From contig NZ_JAJKFV010000029.1 of NCBI RefSeq assembly GCF_020966775.1, positions 365,001 to 429,000 of the forward strand: DNA of 64,000 nucleotides. The letters are read 5' to 3'. The position numbers and the translations under genes were made by a program. Shown here in pieces: positions 55,001-64,000 of this stretch (within the stretch, counting starts at the first letter, position 1; every line of letters begins with the position of its first letter). Under the pieces are notes generated by a model. It ran no database searches. It was not told the DNA's origin and saw only the letters and a program-made list of their open reading frames with translations. Origin of the DNA: Rhodopirellula halodulae. GTDB lineage: Bacteria > Planctomycetota > Planctomycetia > Pirellulales > Pirellulaceae.

Positions 55001-58000
55001 AGTCATCTCCGTCGCCGCCAAGGATGGTGTCATCTGAATCCGCTTCGATATCGATCAACATCGCGACGTTGAGCGACAGTCCAGACGATGGATCACTTAT
55101 CAACACATTGTCGAAGGTACGTATCGCTCCGAAGAGGACTCGGTCAGCTTGCAGCAGTTGCTTCGCCAATTCCGCGGGCGGGTTGTGCAACGTCGCGGGA
55201 TCCATCGGAATGACGTCCGTGACGCGAGAGATTTGCTCGGTCAGAACGTCCCGGTGCCAAGATCCATTGGAGTTCAAACGTGGAGTGCCATCATCGTTGA
55301 ACCCACGCAGAATCTGACCTTCGTCACCGAGGATGGTGTCGACACCCGAGTCACCTGAGATTGTGTCAGCACCGAGTCCACCGATCAGCTCATCTTCTCC
55401 ATCGCCGCCGTGCAGTTCGTCGTTGCCACGTTGGCCACGAACTTGATCGAACCCCGCTTCGCCGTGCAATTCATCATGGCCGCCTACCAAATCGACGTGG
55501 TCGAATGGGGTGACTTCGCGCATCACGATTGATTGCATCGGTGCAAGGTAGGTCTCGCGAGAGTCACGGGTGGTGCCGCCGTAGGTTCGCTGGATCCTCG
55601 CGTTGTCGCCGAGGATCACGTCGTTGTCATTGCCACCGTGAATCAAATCATTCGCGTCCGCACCGTTGGCCATGTTGTGGCCTCCCACGAGATCGTCGTC
55701 GCCATCGCCACCGAAAATCATGTCGGAACCTTGGCCACCGTAAACGATGTCGTCTCCAACACCTCCTGAGACCCGGTCGTCTCCACCACCGTCCGTCGAT
55801 GCAATGAACGAACTGATGACTTGATCGCCCAATGCTTCGCCGCGAGCGAAGCTAGCGTGATCGCCAAAAATGACGTCGAAACCAGCGTCCCCATCGATCG
55901 TGTCATCAGCGGTTCCGCCGATCAAAGTGTCGTCGTCATCACCGCCTGCGATCGTGTCGTTTCCTCCCACCGTGGGACTGACGACGGTTGCGATGTCAAC
56001 GGTTCCCGATGAGGTGACTTGGAAGTCAAGCGATGCATTGTCGCCGTAAATCAAATCCATTCCAGCATCACCGAACAAACGATCCTCGCCGCTTCCACCG
56101 ACGATCGTATCGTTGCCGGAGTCACCATGAATTTCGTCGGCGCCGCCGAGTCCAGCGTCCGTGGTGGTAATCAGATCAATCGTTCCAGCGACATAAGTTG
56201 GCGAGTTGGCATCCAATTCGTAGCTAACCTGACCATTGTCGCCGAGTAGGACATCGTGACCGGCTTGGCCTCGGATGACGTCTTTGCCAAGTCCGCCGAA
56301 GACAAGATCGTCGCCGTCGCCAGCTTCCATCGTGTCGTCACCACCTGTGTTGGGATCCGTCGTGCGGATTTGGTTCCGAGATCCCGTCGCGGTCAATGTC
56401 ATTTGGCCGCCATCGCCGAGTAGCACGTCCATCCCGTTGCCTGACTTGATGTCATCATCGCCCGCACCCCCGAAGACGACGTTGTCGCCGTCGCCCGCGA
56501 GAACGATATCATTGCCATCATCGTCGGACGAGCTGGTCTGGATGCTTTGTAGAATGCCCGCGACAAAGTTTGCTTCGCCACCATCACCCAGGATGATGTC
56601 GCCTCCGTTTGTGGTGGTGATGTCATCGTCTCCTGCACCGCCGAAGACGACATTGTCACCGTCGCCCGCGAGAACGATATCGTTGCCATCGCCTTCAGAC
56701 GAGCTGGTCCAGATGCTTTGCAGAATGCCCACGATAAAGTTTGCTTCACCACCATCACCGAGGATGATGTCGTCGCCATTCGAGGCCGTGATGGAATCGC
56801 CTGCAGTGCCGCCAAAGATCACGTTGTTGCCCGCGCCAGCGACGATGGTGTCACCACCACCGTATGTTGGATCGCTGGTTTGAATCCGCGTCAGCACGCC
56901 GGAGGCAAATTCCGCCGTGCCATTGTCGCCAACGACAATGCTGTTGTCATCACCGACGGTAATGTCATCCGCATCGGCACCACCGAAGACGACTTGGTGC
57001 CCCATGCCGGTCAAGATGGTGTCCGATCCACCCGTTTCCGGTGCGATGGTTTGAACATCCGTCAACACGCCCGATACCAAGGTGAGCTTCCCCGAGTCAC
57101 CCAAGATGGTGTCGTCGCCACCATTGCCCGTGATGTTGTCACCTTTTGCACCGCCGACCAGCACGTTCCCGTCGGATCCTCCGGTGATCGAATCAACTCC
57201 GCCGACGTCTGCTGCGGTTGATTCGATCGAGAGCACCCAACCAGTGATTGGATCGTAAGTCACACGGCCCTCGTCGCCGAAGACGACATCGAGCAGAGAA
57301 TCGCTTCCAGCCCACAACTGATCGTCACCGGCCCCACCGAGGATCACGTTGTGTCCATCGCCGGCGGTGATCAAGTCAGCCCCGCCGGTTCCGGAATCAA
57401 TCGTCTCGATCGTGGTCAGTGCCAACGGCGATGTCAGCAAGCCATCGGGACGAGTGTACGTCAGGATGCCACCATCGCCGAGAATCACGTTGTTGCCAGA
57501 GTCTGGGGCAAACGCAAATCCGCCACCAACTTGATTGATTTGGTCATTGCCTGCCCCGCCAAAGATTCGGTCATCACCGGATTCTCCCGCGATCTCATCG
57601 TCACCGCCAATCAGAGGCGATCGGGATTGCATCGATTGCAAACCTTCCATGCCGAGCAGTGCCAATCCCCTTCGCTCGGGAACGATTCCGCTGTCGTTCT
57701 TGAACGCATCATCGCCCACTTCTCCGGGAATGACTCCCATGGTGATGTCAGCATGGTCCCCGAAGATGAGATCGTCGCCGAGACCGCCACTCATGCGATC
57801 GTCACCCGCGAGCGTCATGTCATCTCTCATCGCGGAATCGCTGGTTCCGTTGACAACGGCGAAGGACAGGATCGGGGTGTAGGCACCGTCCAACATCAGG
57901 CCAGCAAGATCAAACCGCGTTTGCAAATTCGCGTTCAGACCGGTGTCGCCAATCATGCGATCGTTTCCGCTACCACCAACGAGGGTGTCATTGCCCGAGC

Positions 58001-61000
58001 CGCCCAGTAACAAGTCGTCACCATGACCGCCGGTGATTTCGTCATTTCCACGACCGCCATAAACAACGACGCCAAAGTTGGCGGCACTGAGGTCAAACAC
58101 ATCGTTGCCGTGATTGGCAAATGCGTAGGCATTGCCATTGCTGGCCCCGGAGGTGCTGGAATATCGCACGCCGTCTTGAAAGGTATCGCCGAGCAGAATC
58201 AATGGTGCGGGTGTTTCCGGAATAGCACCTGTCACCTGGAATACATCGCCGCCGATTACGCCTGGAGAAACCTCGCGGTTGCCGCCGCCATGAATGACCG
58301 TTGTTGCGCCTTCGGCGGTGCCGTTGACGTTGATCGTGTCATTGCCACTGCCAAGCAAAACTTCCAAGACTTCCAGGTCTTGGTAGGTGATGCCCAACGC
58401 GGACATGCCGATGCCGGTCACTTCCGTGGCGGTGACGTTCAGCGTGGTGTCGGACGCCGAGCCGTCATTGAACACCGCCAGCGTGTCGGTTTGCACGGCT
58501 TCATTGGTGAAGTCGTTGATACCGCTCGCGTCGGTTGGCGTTTCGGTCGGCAACATGACGGCGAGCGACAAGTCGGGAGTGTTCGTTCCCTTGCCTCCGT
58601 TGACGATGATCGATCCTGCCATCAGCGAGGTTGTATGGGGACTCGCTGTAAAGGACTTTGTCGGTTGCGATCCTTCGGTGGGCGTGAACGAAACATCGCC
58701 ACGCACCAGCACCGTCTGTTCGTCCATCCAGTTCAAGGAAGTGAACAGCAGATGTGGCGGTTGATCGATCCCGCGCCAGTTGGCGCCACCGTCAACTGAT
58801 ACTTCGGTTTGCCCAAACAGAATCAGCGGCAATTCCACGTTGGAAGTGGGAGCTTTGGTCAGTCGAACGGTGTAGCTGTCGATGGTCGATCCATCGCGTG
58901 AGACCACGGTCCGGCCATCCGATTCCACGATCAACGCATCGGCGGTTGCGTTGTCGATGACCGTCACATCGATGGTTGGTGCGGTGGACGAACCTGCCAC
59001 ATGGATCGGGTTAAACGTTGGATCACTGCTGGTGAACTCGTGGGTGATGGTGGAGATCACTCGTTCGCGAAGGTCAACGTTTTCAATTGCGGCGACCAAA
59101 ACCGTTTGCGGGATGTTCCAGTTTTCAGGCGTGAACGTCAGCGTGTTGGCAACCGCGTCCGTGTTGATCTGGTCATCGTGAGTCAGCGTGACCGTAACGT
59201 CCGAGGTTGGACGGCTGGTCAATTGCACCGTGTACGAATCCGTGATTCCCGCACCGGATGCCAAGTCGCCTTCCAAGACAGTCGTTCCACCCTCGCTTTC
59301 GCGTAGAATCAGTCCCCCCAAGTCATCGTCGTAAACGGTGACGTAAAGGTTCTCGATGGGCGACGCATTGAGTTGGTGGACTCGTTCTCGAACGGTCGTG
59401 TTGGTCGATGTGGTTCGAGCAATCAAGGTGTGGTCGAGGACCGCTTTGGTGGTGCCTTCGGCCACGTCATCGGCAATCGCTCGGATGTAGACGGTGCGTG
59501 GTGTCTTCCAATCGGCATCGGATCCAGAATCGAAAACCAACGTGAGAGCGGTTTGCCAACTCACCCCATCAAGCGAAACTTCGATTCCTCTGGCGGGGTC
59601 ATTTTCTGTGCCTTTGGACAGACTGGCACCCGCCGCTGAAATGGTCAGGTAGACCTTCGTGCCGGAGTAGTTGTTGCGATCAACGGCCATCCCAATTGTG
59701 TAAGCGTCAAACGCCAAACGAGTCGCGTTGTCGACTGCATTGGTCGCGAAATCGGCGGAGGTGTTGTAGGCGTTCTCGATCACGACGGATTCGCCGTTGG
59801 AAGGAACGATCGATACGATTCCGGTTGATTCTCCGGCGGCGTCACCCGTGATGGTCACACCGACGCCACCGATGTGAGCGTGTGCGTAGTCGGTGTCGTC
59901 GGATTCGACGCCGTGGTTGATGATCGATGATGCGCCGCTGTCCGATCCGGACACGATGGTGTTGGTCACATCGCCGCCGACGGAGATGAAGTCGCTGCCC
60001 AGACCGCCGACAATCGTGTAGGTCGCACCGGCTCGCGTTCCCAGCACAAAGAACGAATCGTCACCTTCCAGACCATCAATTTCGAACGCCTCCTCGACTC
60101 CGTCGATGTTGATGTTCAGTCCTGCACCGTAGATTCCGTCGGGCGTGATCACAAAACTGTCGTCGGCTTCGGATCCAACCGCCACCACACGGTCGGTGCC
60201 CTCACCTCCGTTGATGCTGACGGGGGCATTGATGTTGTAATGAACAAGGTCGTCTCCATCGCCGCCTTCGACGATGGTTTCGCCTTCGATGATGAACGCA
60301 CGGATCACAAACGTGTCGTCGCCGGATTCACCTTCCATCCGCAGCGACGCTTTGTTGCTGTAGACAGAAAACTCGTCTTCACCCGATCCCCCAAAGATCA
60401 CCATGGGTTTGGAGATACCATGCGAAAGGTAGCCGAGAGTGATCTCCGACGTCGCAATTTCATCGCCAACCAAGACGCCACTGGGATAGACACCATTGAC
60501 CGCGGAACCGGCAACATTGGGGTCTTCGCCAAAGACTTGTCCGATTTGAAACAGGTCCTTTCCGTCACCGCCGTCGATCGTGGTGGCGGTGGAGTTGTCA
60601 TCGATGAAGAACGAGTCGTCGCCGTCGTAAGCGTTGATTCTCAAACGCCCGTTGATGGTCTCGTCCATGTCAACGCGTTCGAAGTTCGCCGTCTGTTCAC
60701 CGCTCTCATCAAGTTGCAGCAACGCCATGAAATGTCGGCGAAGCAGCACGGTATCGTTTTCCGTCGTGGTGTGAATTGTCAGTGTGTCATCACCGTCGTC
60801 CGGGGTTCCTGAATCGGTGACACTGATGCGTTCGTTGCCGATGTGATCCAGCCGGATATCAATCGCGTCAGTGCCGCCGCGCATGTCGACGTGGTAGTGG
60901 TCCGCATTCAGGTTTTTTAACCACACGACGTCGTGATCTGAGTTTCCATACAGTCGCGTGTTGGGAGCGTCGATGTCTTGGCGGATGTCAATGGTCGATC

Positions 61001-64000
61001 CGGTACCGATGTCTGCATTCCCGTGGTCCACCTCAAAGATGACTTCGTCCGAGACGTTGACGTCGGCACCTTCCGTAACGGTCACATCGTCGCCGACTTG
61101 GAAAAGAATCGAACCACCGGCGATTTCAATGGACGAAGCCGAATCGATCAAAAGATTTTCGCCCGCGGAGGCCGAATCGAGTACGGTCACGCGAACATCG
61201 CCCTCAGTGGCGACGATGGAATCGATGATCAAACCACCGTTGGTTTCGGTCAGATAAACCGCCGATCCCGCGGTCATGAACAGACGCCCTTCGCCGGTTA
61301 CGGAGTTGTGATGGGTGTCGATTTCTAGATCGTTCAGGTCGGAGCCGATGCCGGATCCCGCGTGCAAAGCAATGTTTCGGCCGGCGACATTGGTGGCGGT
61401 GTTGTTCAGAGCATCGATCAAGTCCGCATCGGACCAAAGGTTGATGTCGGCCATGTTTGCTGTGATGTGTCCGATCTGAAAGTCATCACTGACTTCTGCC
61501 AGGTGAATGGAGACATCAGCGGTCGCATCAACTTGGTGCGCGACATCGAGCTCCAAAGGATTGTCGGAGGAACCGATCTCACCGGTGCCACCCGAGGCAG
61601 TCAGGACCAATGTGTCGGCGGCTAATTTGGCCGTCGCATCAGGAACTCCACCGGTACCCATGCCGCTGCCATCGAGAATGTTCCCGTTGGCCGTGATCGT
61701 GACTGCCGCGTTGGATGCAACGAGATGTTCTAGCACCACATCAGTTTCAGATCGAAGCTCCACCACGTTTCCGGCAACCGTGACGTCATGAACATGCAGA
61801 TTCAGAAGGCTGTTCACGTACGCATTGCCGCCGATGTTGGCATCGAGATCGCCGGTGATCTTGATCTGCAGGGCCTGTGTGTCAGATGCCAAGTCACCGC
61901 TGGTCGTGATGGACGCGGTGGGGGTCTCCAAGTGGATCATCGTCGGGGAAGTGATCGGATTACCGACCAGGGTTCCGGCCGCGTTCAATGTGATCGAATC
62001 ATTGGAAACCAGTTCGCTGATCGTCAGTTGACCTGCATCGGTGCTGATTCGCATTGCGCCGCCGGAGATCCCTGAAATCACTTCCAGATCTTCAGATGTC
62101 GCGCGAACGCTCATCGTTCCGGTGGATTCCAATCGTGTTTGGTGTGGGCTGACGATTCGGAAGTCCGATTCATTGTCCACGCCACCGATCGTATTGGCAT
62201 TGATGTCCAAGTTGCGACCCGCTTGAACGGCTGTTTCGCCGAGGCCAAGGTCAATCAACGCACCAGTCGACGACACCCGCACGTCGCCTGATGCGGAATC
62301 GATCGAGCTGATTTTCAGATCACCGTGCCCGCCGATGGCAATGCCGTCCGGCGCGGTGGCGGTGAGCGATCCCGATACCGAAACATCCACGTCGTCGGTG
62401 CGGTGTAAACGCAATCGTTCGATGATGGTTCGGTCTTCGACCAAGTCACCGGACAGAATGCTGACGGAAGCTCCAGCACCGCTGGTTCCGGTCGCCGCAT
62501 CAAACGATTCGCTTGTGTTGTGGGCAACAACGACCGCTTGCCAGCGAGTTGCATCCGTGAAGTCTTCACCGGACAAATGGATGGTTTGGTTGGAGGACAA
62601 GAATTCGTACCAGCCGTAGTCCTCCGCCGTTTCCACCAACACCGTTTGACCAGTCTGGATTTGGATCGGATTGGTGTCATCGGTGGTGTTGAAATCGGGT
62701 TCGATAACCGTCCAATTGGCAGGATCGTTGGCCATCGTTTTCGGATCGAGCTGGATACTCGCGTCCGCGCCGGTGTAGCGGTAAATGCGATAGTGCACGC
62801 CGACGACATCGGCAACGCGAGCTTCTTGCAAAGCAGCCTTGTCGGTCGCTGACAGCGATTCCAACCCACCAGCTAGAACAATGGTTTGGGGTTCGACCAA
62901 CGCACCGATGCGTCCCGATGCGGTCAGACTAACGTCCGTCGCGGAAACATTTGGTGTCTCGTTGTCGTTCGGCGCAGCGGGTGCGATGGTCGAGGCGGCT
63001 TCTGGGTATAGGAAGCGAGCCAGATTCGCGGCGATCATCGCGTCAGCAGTCGTCGCTTGGAAGACTCGATCATGGATGATTTGGGTTCGAGTCTCTGCGT
63101 CCAAACGGATGATGGTGTCTGGGTTGTAAGAGGCTCCATAAGGCTCGCCGATTTCGGCTGTGACAGCGTAGGTCAAACGCTCAAGCGTGATGGATGTCAC
63201 GTCATTCCCTGCGGTGATTGACAATCGAACACCGGGTTGTGGGAGATTTGATTCCGGGGCAGGGGCAATCGCGGCGTCGTAACGAGTCGGCGCCAATTGC
63301 AATGTGTTGGATTCAATCACCACGACATACAAAATCGATCCTGTGACGATGCCAGTACCGGTGGAGTGTCCATTGTTGAAGCGGATCTGGGCACCGGAAG
63401 TCAGACCGTGTGGCGAGGCCGTCGTGACGACTCCTGTTTCCGCGTCAATCGATGCGACGCCGATACTGCTTTCGACTGTCGGTGCGATGTCTTGTGCTTC
63501 AATGCGACTCTGCCAGTGGCTGTGGTAGTCACGCGTCTTGCTGGCATCGATTTGGCGGATTTGCTCATGAGCGGCAGCAGTGGCCGCGTCGCCGAACAGT
63601 TTTTGTCTGGCGTCAATCGCGGAAATTTGTTCAGCGGTCGGCGCGGTTGCTGTCTCGAGAATGCCATCAACGACGTCGCCCGATGCTGCGGTCACGTTGA
63701 CATCGCCCGATGTGCTGATGATGGAAGTCGTGGAGTCTTGGTAGGCGGTGGGTGAGACGAGGTTCAGGCGACCTGTGATTTCAACGACATTGATGTTTCC
63801 GAGTGCGTAGGCGGACAACCCAGCCTTGGCGTCAACTCGCATGGTTGAGTCGCCACCGATCGAACCACTTCGGCTGCGAAGCTGCACATGATCGCCTGAA
63901 ACCAGCGATGATGTACTCTCAGTGACCAAGCCACCGGCAACATTCAGATAGACATCATGACCCGCGTGAACGGTGTCGATCGTGATCATCGACGCGCTGG
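52026..64000 (-). CDS. Giant exported RTX-type protein with Calx-beta-like and PKD-like modules, 5' end outside the window
   Basis: At least 3990 residues; the frame is open to the right edge (an internal ATG is at 63989). From N to C: a long beta-helix/filamentous-haemagglutinin-like region (window 64000 to about 61000) with recurrent I-T-L-N-A-A/G and D-V-x-V-x-x-S-G strands; Calx-beta-like units near 59500-58600 (VTLTHDDQ, LTFTPENWNIPQTV); then a long series of RTX calcium-binding nonapeptides GGxGxDxxx from about 58080 to 53080; a PKD-like domain at about 52950-52690 (VVGQTFEFIANVTDAPDE); a second short RTX block at about 52640-52260; and an acidic C-terminal tail ending DLVRII. RTX proteins usually leave through type I secretion, with calcium-driven folding outside. 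A surface or adhesive role is inferred. No type I transporter is seen in the window. Confidence 0.85.
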   Translation of the reverse strand, partial: SASMITIDTVHAGHDVYLNVAGGLVTESTSSLVSGDHVQLRSRSGSIGGDSTMRVDAKAGLSAYALGNINVVEITGRLNLVSPTAYQDSTTSIISTSGDVNVTAASGDVVDGILETATAPTAEQISAIDARQKLFGDAATAAAHEQIRQIDASKTRDYHSHWQSRIEAQDIAPTVESSIGVASIDAETGVVTTASPHGLTSGAQIRFNNGHSTGTGIVTGSILYVVVIESNTLQLAPTRYDAAIAPAPESNLPQPGVRLSITAGNDVTSITLERLTYAVTAEIGEPYGASYNPDTIIRLDAETRTQIIHDRVFQATTADAMIAANLARFLYPEAASTIAPAAPNDNETPNVSATDVSLTASGRIGALVEPQTIVLAGGLESLSATDKAALQEARVADVVGVHYRIYRYTGADASIQLDPKTMANDPANWTVIEPDFNTTDDTNPIQIQTGQTVLVETAEDYGWYEFLSSNQTIHLSGEDFTDATRWQAVVVAHNTSESFDAATGTSGAGASVSILSGDLVEDRTIIERLRLHRTDDVDVSVSGSLTATAPDGIAIGGHGDLKISSIDSASGDVRVSSTGALIDLGLGETAVQAGRNLDINANTIGGVDNESDFRIVSPHQTRLESTGTMSVRATSEDLEVISGISGGAMRISTDAGQLTISELVSNDSITLNAAGTLVGNPITSPTMIHLETPTASITTSGDLASDTQALQIKITGDLDANIGGNAYVNSLLNLHVHDVTVAGNVVELRSETDVVLEHLVASNAAVTITANGNILDGSGMGTGGVPDATAKLAADTLVLTASGGTGEIGSSDNPLELDVAHQVDATADVSIHLAEVSDDFQIGHITANMADINLWSDADLIDALNNTATNVAGRNIALHAGSGIGSDLNDLEIDTHHNSVTGEGRLFMTAGSAVYLTETNGGLIIDSIVATEGDVRVTVLDSASAGENLLIDSASSIEIAGGSILFQVGDDVTVTEGADVNVSDEVIFEVDHGNADIGTGSTIDIRQDIDAPNTRLYGNSDHDVVWLKNLNADHYHVDMRGGTDAIDIRLDHIGNERISVTDSGTPDDGDDTLTIHTTTENDTVLLRRHFMALLQLDESGEQTANFERVDMDETINGRLRINAYDGDDSFFIDDNSTATTIDGGDGKDLFQIGQVFGEDPNVAGSAVNGVYPSGVLVGDEIATSEITLGYLSHGISKPMVIFGGSGEDEFSVYSNKASLRMEGESGDDTFVIRAFIIEGETIVEGGDGDDLVHYNINAPVSINGGEGTDRVVAVGSEADDSFVITPDGIYGAGLNINIDGVEEAFEIDGLEGDDSFFVLGTRAGATYTIVGGLGSDFISVGGDVTNTIVSGSDSGASSIINHGVESDDTDYAHAHIGGVGVTITGDAAGESTGIVSIVPSNGESVVIENAYNTSADFATNAVDNATRLAFDAYTIGMAVDRNNYSGTKVYLTISAAGASLSKGTENDPARGIEVSLDGVSWQTALTLVFDSGSDADWKTPRTVYIRAIADDVAEGTTKAVLDHTLIARTTSTNTTVRERVHQLNASPIENLYVTVYDDDLGGLILRESEGGTTVLEGDLASGAGITDSYTVQLTSRPTSDVTVTLTHDDQINTDAVANTLTFTPENWNIPQTVLVAAIENVDLRERVISTITHEFTSSDPTFNPIHVAGSSTAPTIDVTVIDNATADALIVESDGRTVVSRDGSTIDSYTVRLTKAPTSNVELPLILFGQTEVSVDGGANWRGIDQPPHLLFTSLNWMDEQTVLVRGDVSFTPTEGSQPTKSFTASPHTTSLMAGSIIVNGGKGTNTPDLSLAVMLPTETPTDASGINDFTNEAVQTDTLAVFNDGSASDTTLNVTATEVTGIGMSALGITYQDLEVLEVLLGSGNDTINVNGTAEGATTVIHGGGNREVSPGVIGGDVFQVTGAIPETPAPLILLGDTFQDGVRYSSTSGASNGNAYAFANHGNDVFDLSAANFGVVVYGGRGNDEITGGHGDDLLLGGSGNDTLVGGSGNDRMIGDTGLNANLQTRFDLAGLMLDGAYTPILSFAVVNGTSDSAMRDDMTLAGDDRMSGGLGDDLIFGDHADITMGVIPGEVGDDAFKNDSGIVPERRGLALLGMEGLQSMQSRSPLIGGDDEIAGESGDDRIFGGAGNDQINQVGGGFAFAPDSGNNVILGDGGILTYTRPDGLLTSPLALTTIETIDSGTGGADLITAGDGHNVILGGAGDDQLWAGSDSLLDVVFGDEGRVTYDPITGWVLSIESTAADVGGVDSITGGSDGNVLVGGAKGDNITGNGGDDTILGDSGKLTLVSGVLTDVQTIAPETGGSDTILTGMGHQVVFGGADADDITVGDDNSIVVGDNGTAEFASGVLTRIQTSDPTYGGGDTIVAGAGNNVIFGGTAGDSITASNGDDIILGDGGEANFIVGILQSIWTSSSEGDGNDIVLAGDGDNVVFGGAGDDDITTTNGGDIILGDGGEANFVAGILQSIQTSSSDDDGNDIVLAGDGDNVVFGGAGDDDIKSGNGMDVLLGDGGQMTLTATGSRNQIRTTDPNTGGDDTMEAGDGDDLVFGGLGKDVIRGQAGHDVLLGDNGQVSYELDANSPTYVAGTIDLITTTDAGLGGADEIHGDSGNDTIVGGSGEDRLFGDAGMDLIYGDNASLDFQVTSSGTVDIATVVSPTVGGNDTIAGGDDDDTLIGGTADDTIDGDAGFDVIFGDHASFARGEALGDQVISSFIASTDGGGDDRVSGGVGDDIVYGGQGSDMIFGGDGDDDLVGGHNMANGADANDLIHGGNDNDVILGDNARIQRTYGGTTRDSRETYLAPMQSIVMREVTPFDHVDLVGGHDELHGEAGFDQVRGQRGNDELHGGDGEDELIGGLGADTISGDSGVDTILGDEGQILRGFNDDGTPRLNSNGSWHRDVLTEQISRVTDVIPMDPATLHNPPAELAKQLLQADRVLFGAIRTFDNVLISDPSSGLSLNVAMLIDIEADSDDTILGGDGDDLVIGGRGNDAIDGGGDNDTLIGDFGVNTTSIIGDLSMMADSLRLIASDSPTLAEVTLSLPSGGHVVVPDMVAAPGNWLAEAPRWDRISSVNATLSKIANSDAIPTTDDVFINASILVTPTLVDRSEVNDGSDTISGGDGQDVIAGDSMIVRSELQSDVSALQDSIVATQNSITGLVVGFSDMMLDQSVVDYEIQNQPIPSRNTDIGGDTIDGGRGDDTIVGDQLVMEMPETRMIPGDSELSDADGIAENAASMMDYLEGLRTVASDAGILIGVAHLGVIDTLLADAASERPSLPVISGRNVDYVDTLEITIGEDDIQGGEGNDMLVGGDARVVTPIVTGGLSDLPDTVVTPGLTPAELADLEVQLQTQATAADTRLTQRRSTRAIDINEMLDDRTPLNRIAYVAEMDRNIDQDEISGGVGDDMVIGDDGVLVMPLVLDSPADEIEAFELERHVETLLDQLARIDNAKVPTNVATTGGRLARAAETSERLSQGSRHGQVDARWEIGNDDIDGDTGNDIVMGDHAAILAARLIDAPSTPINLRLAVYAIEGSDINEDFLLRSPELAGISLDFHEDTIRGDDGDDILLGGIGDDRVNGNDGNDVVLGGTGRNRVSGDADTNDVHTEGRNYPNLDDGEQLGQQLFATTSPPMTQWLIDAATSAATTGTWTPGGLPPSDEGGTPVDPPTDRTVAITSTASGVVGQTFEFIANVTDAPDEVTTEYLWEVKDSDGRGIHAGTGKTFTFNAEQPGTYTITVETRDNVNGRGTASTTTIVDQNQLIPDPDNPGLFILMIGGSGEDDQVRLDTVRDQPNSIDLDLRLGKRTRIQATYDNLSRIEVYGGDGEDDIYGDRRSTIPVRFYGGDGDDKLSGGGGDDYLDGGHGNDRIYDRTGNDILIGGLGADQLDGGDGDDLIIMDSLATVPDETDADRLVAVWTDTSQTVANRVSALADDLIAALSTDGSEDRSLSERGIDAYFASDEDDLRLRPGDDLVRII
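56471..57154 (-). repeat. 171-bp (57-residue) tandem repeats inside the RTX region
   Basis: Four consecutive units of exactly 171 bp have boundaries at 56471, 56642, 56813 and 56984; more diverged units flank them. Each encodes V-x-F/V-G-G, I-x-x-x-x-G-D-x-I-L/V-G-D, a strand such as G-I-L-Q-S-I-x-T, then G-N-D-I-V-L-A-G-D/G. The two units at 56471-56812 are close copies at the DNA level, suggesting recent duplication. Confidence 0.85.

Noticed and set aside
56280-57350. Regular repeats that might be a CRISPR array
   Set aside because: The period is 171 bp, there are no short identical repeats with unique spacers, and the frame encodes RTX units throughout.

Overview
The window looks like chromosomal DNA of a marine planctomycete close to Rhodopirellula (Pirellulaceae). 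The signs are a PVC-type cytochrome c/beta-propeller protein, a DUF1559 pseudopilin with its small lipoprotein partner, GH43 and beta-helix secreted enzymes, Tat-exported phosphatases, moderate GC, few clear Shine-Dalgarno sites, and mostly single genes or short operons. The genus is inferred from gene content and style; no database was searched.

Layout. 0-2 kb: end of a probable acyltransferase gene, then a di-haem cytochrome c lipoprotein. 2-5.1 kb (minus): an ApgM-family phosphomutase followed by a four-ACT aspartate kinase; this pair suggests threonine/lysine biosynthesis. 5.3-10 kb: an acyltransferase-3 membrane protein converging on leuS across a nested array of palindromic repeats, one half of which looks like enterobacterial REP elements. 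10-12.2 kb: an unknown membrane protein, trpF, tRNA-Leu(GAG) and a clear intrinsic terminator. 12.3-25.5 kb: secreted and catabolic functions, namely a beta-helix protein, a DHH phosphoesterase, a GH43 glycosidase, a 1335-aa SGNH/propeller/HEAT/cytochrome c protein, and divergent PhoD and PhoX phosphatases. 25.7-36 kb: pseudopilin and lipoprotein, two paralogous zinc-ribbon membrane proteins, a hybrid histidine kinase, an SDR, an Mrp-type Fe-S carrier and a Tat-exported propeller protein.

36.4-45.6 kb (plus): an unusual Lgt with an inserted PDZ-like segment, then a tightly overlapping biosynthetic operon: 2-hydroxyacid dehydrogenase, methyltransferase, geranylgeranyl-reductase-like flavoprotein, type III polyketide synthase, fumarylacetoacetate-hydrolase-family protein, UbiA-like membrane protein, second methyltransferase. 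I consider it the best candidate for an undescribed system; it plausibly makes a methylated, possibly lipid-linked phenol or quinone.

45.6-52 kb: a CbbX/SpoVK-type AAA ATPase, gyrA with an acidic glycine-rich N-terminal extension, acylphosphatase and an exported phosphodiesterase-like protein. 52-64 kb (minus): one giant exported RTX-type protein, about 3990 residues visible and open at the right edge, containing a 171-bp internal repeat array and a PKD-like module.

No CRISPR array, rRNA, transposase or prophage was seen.
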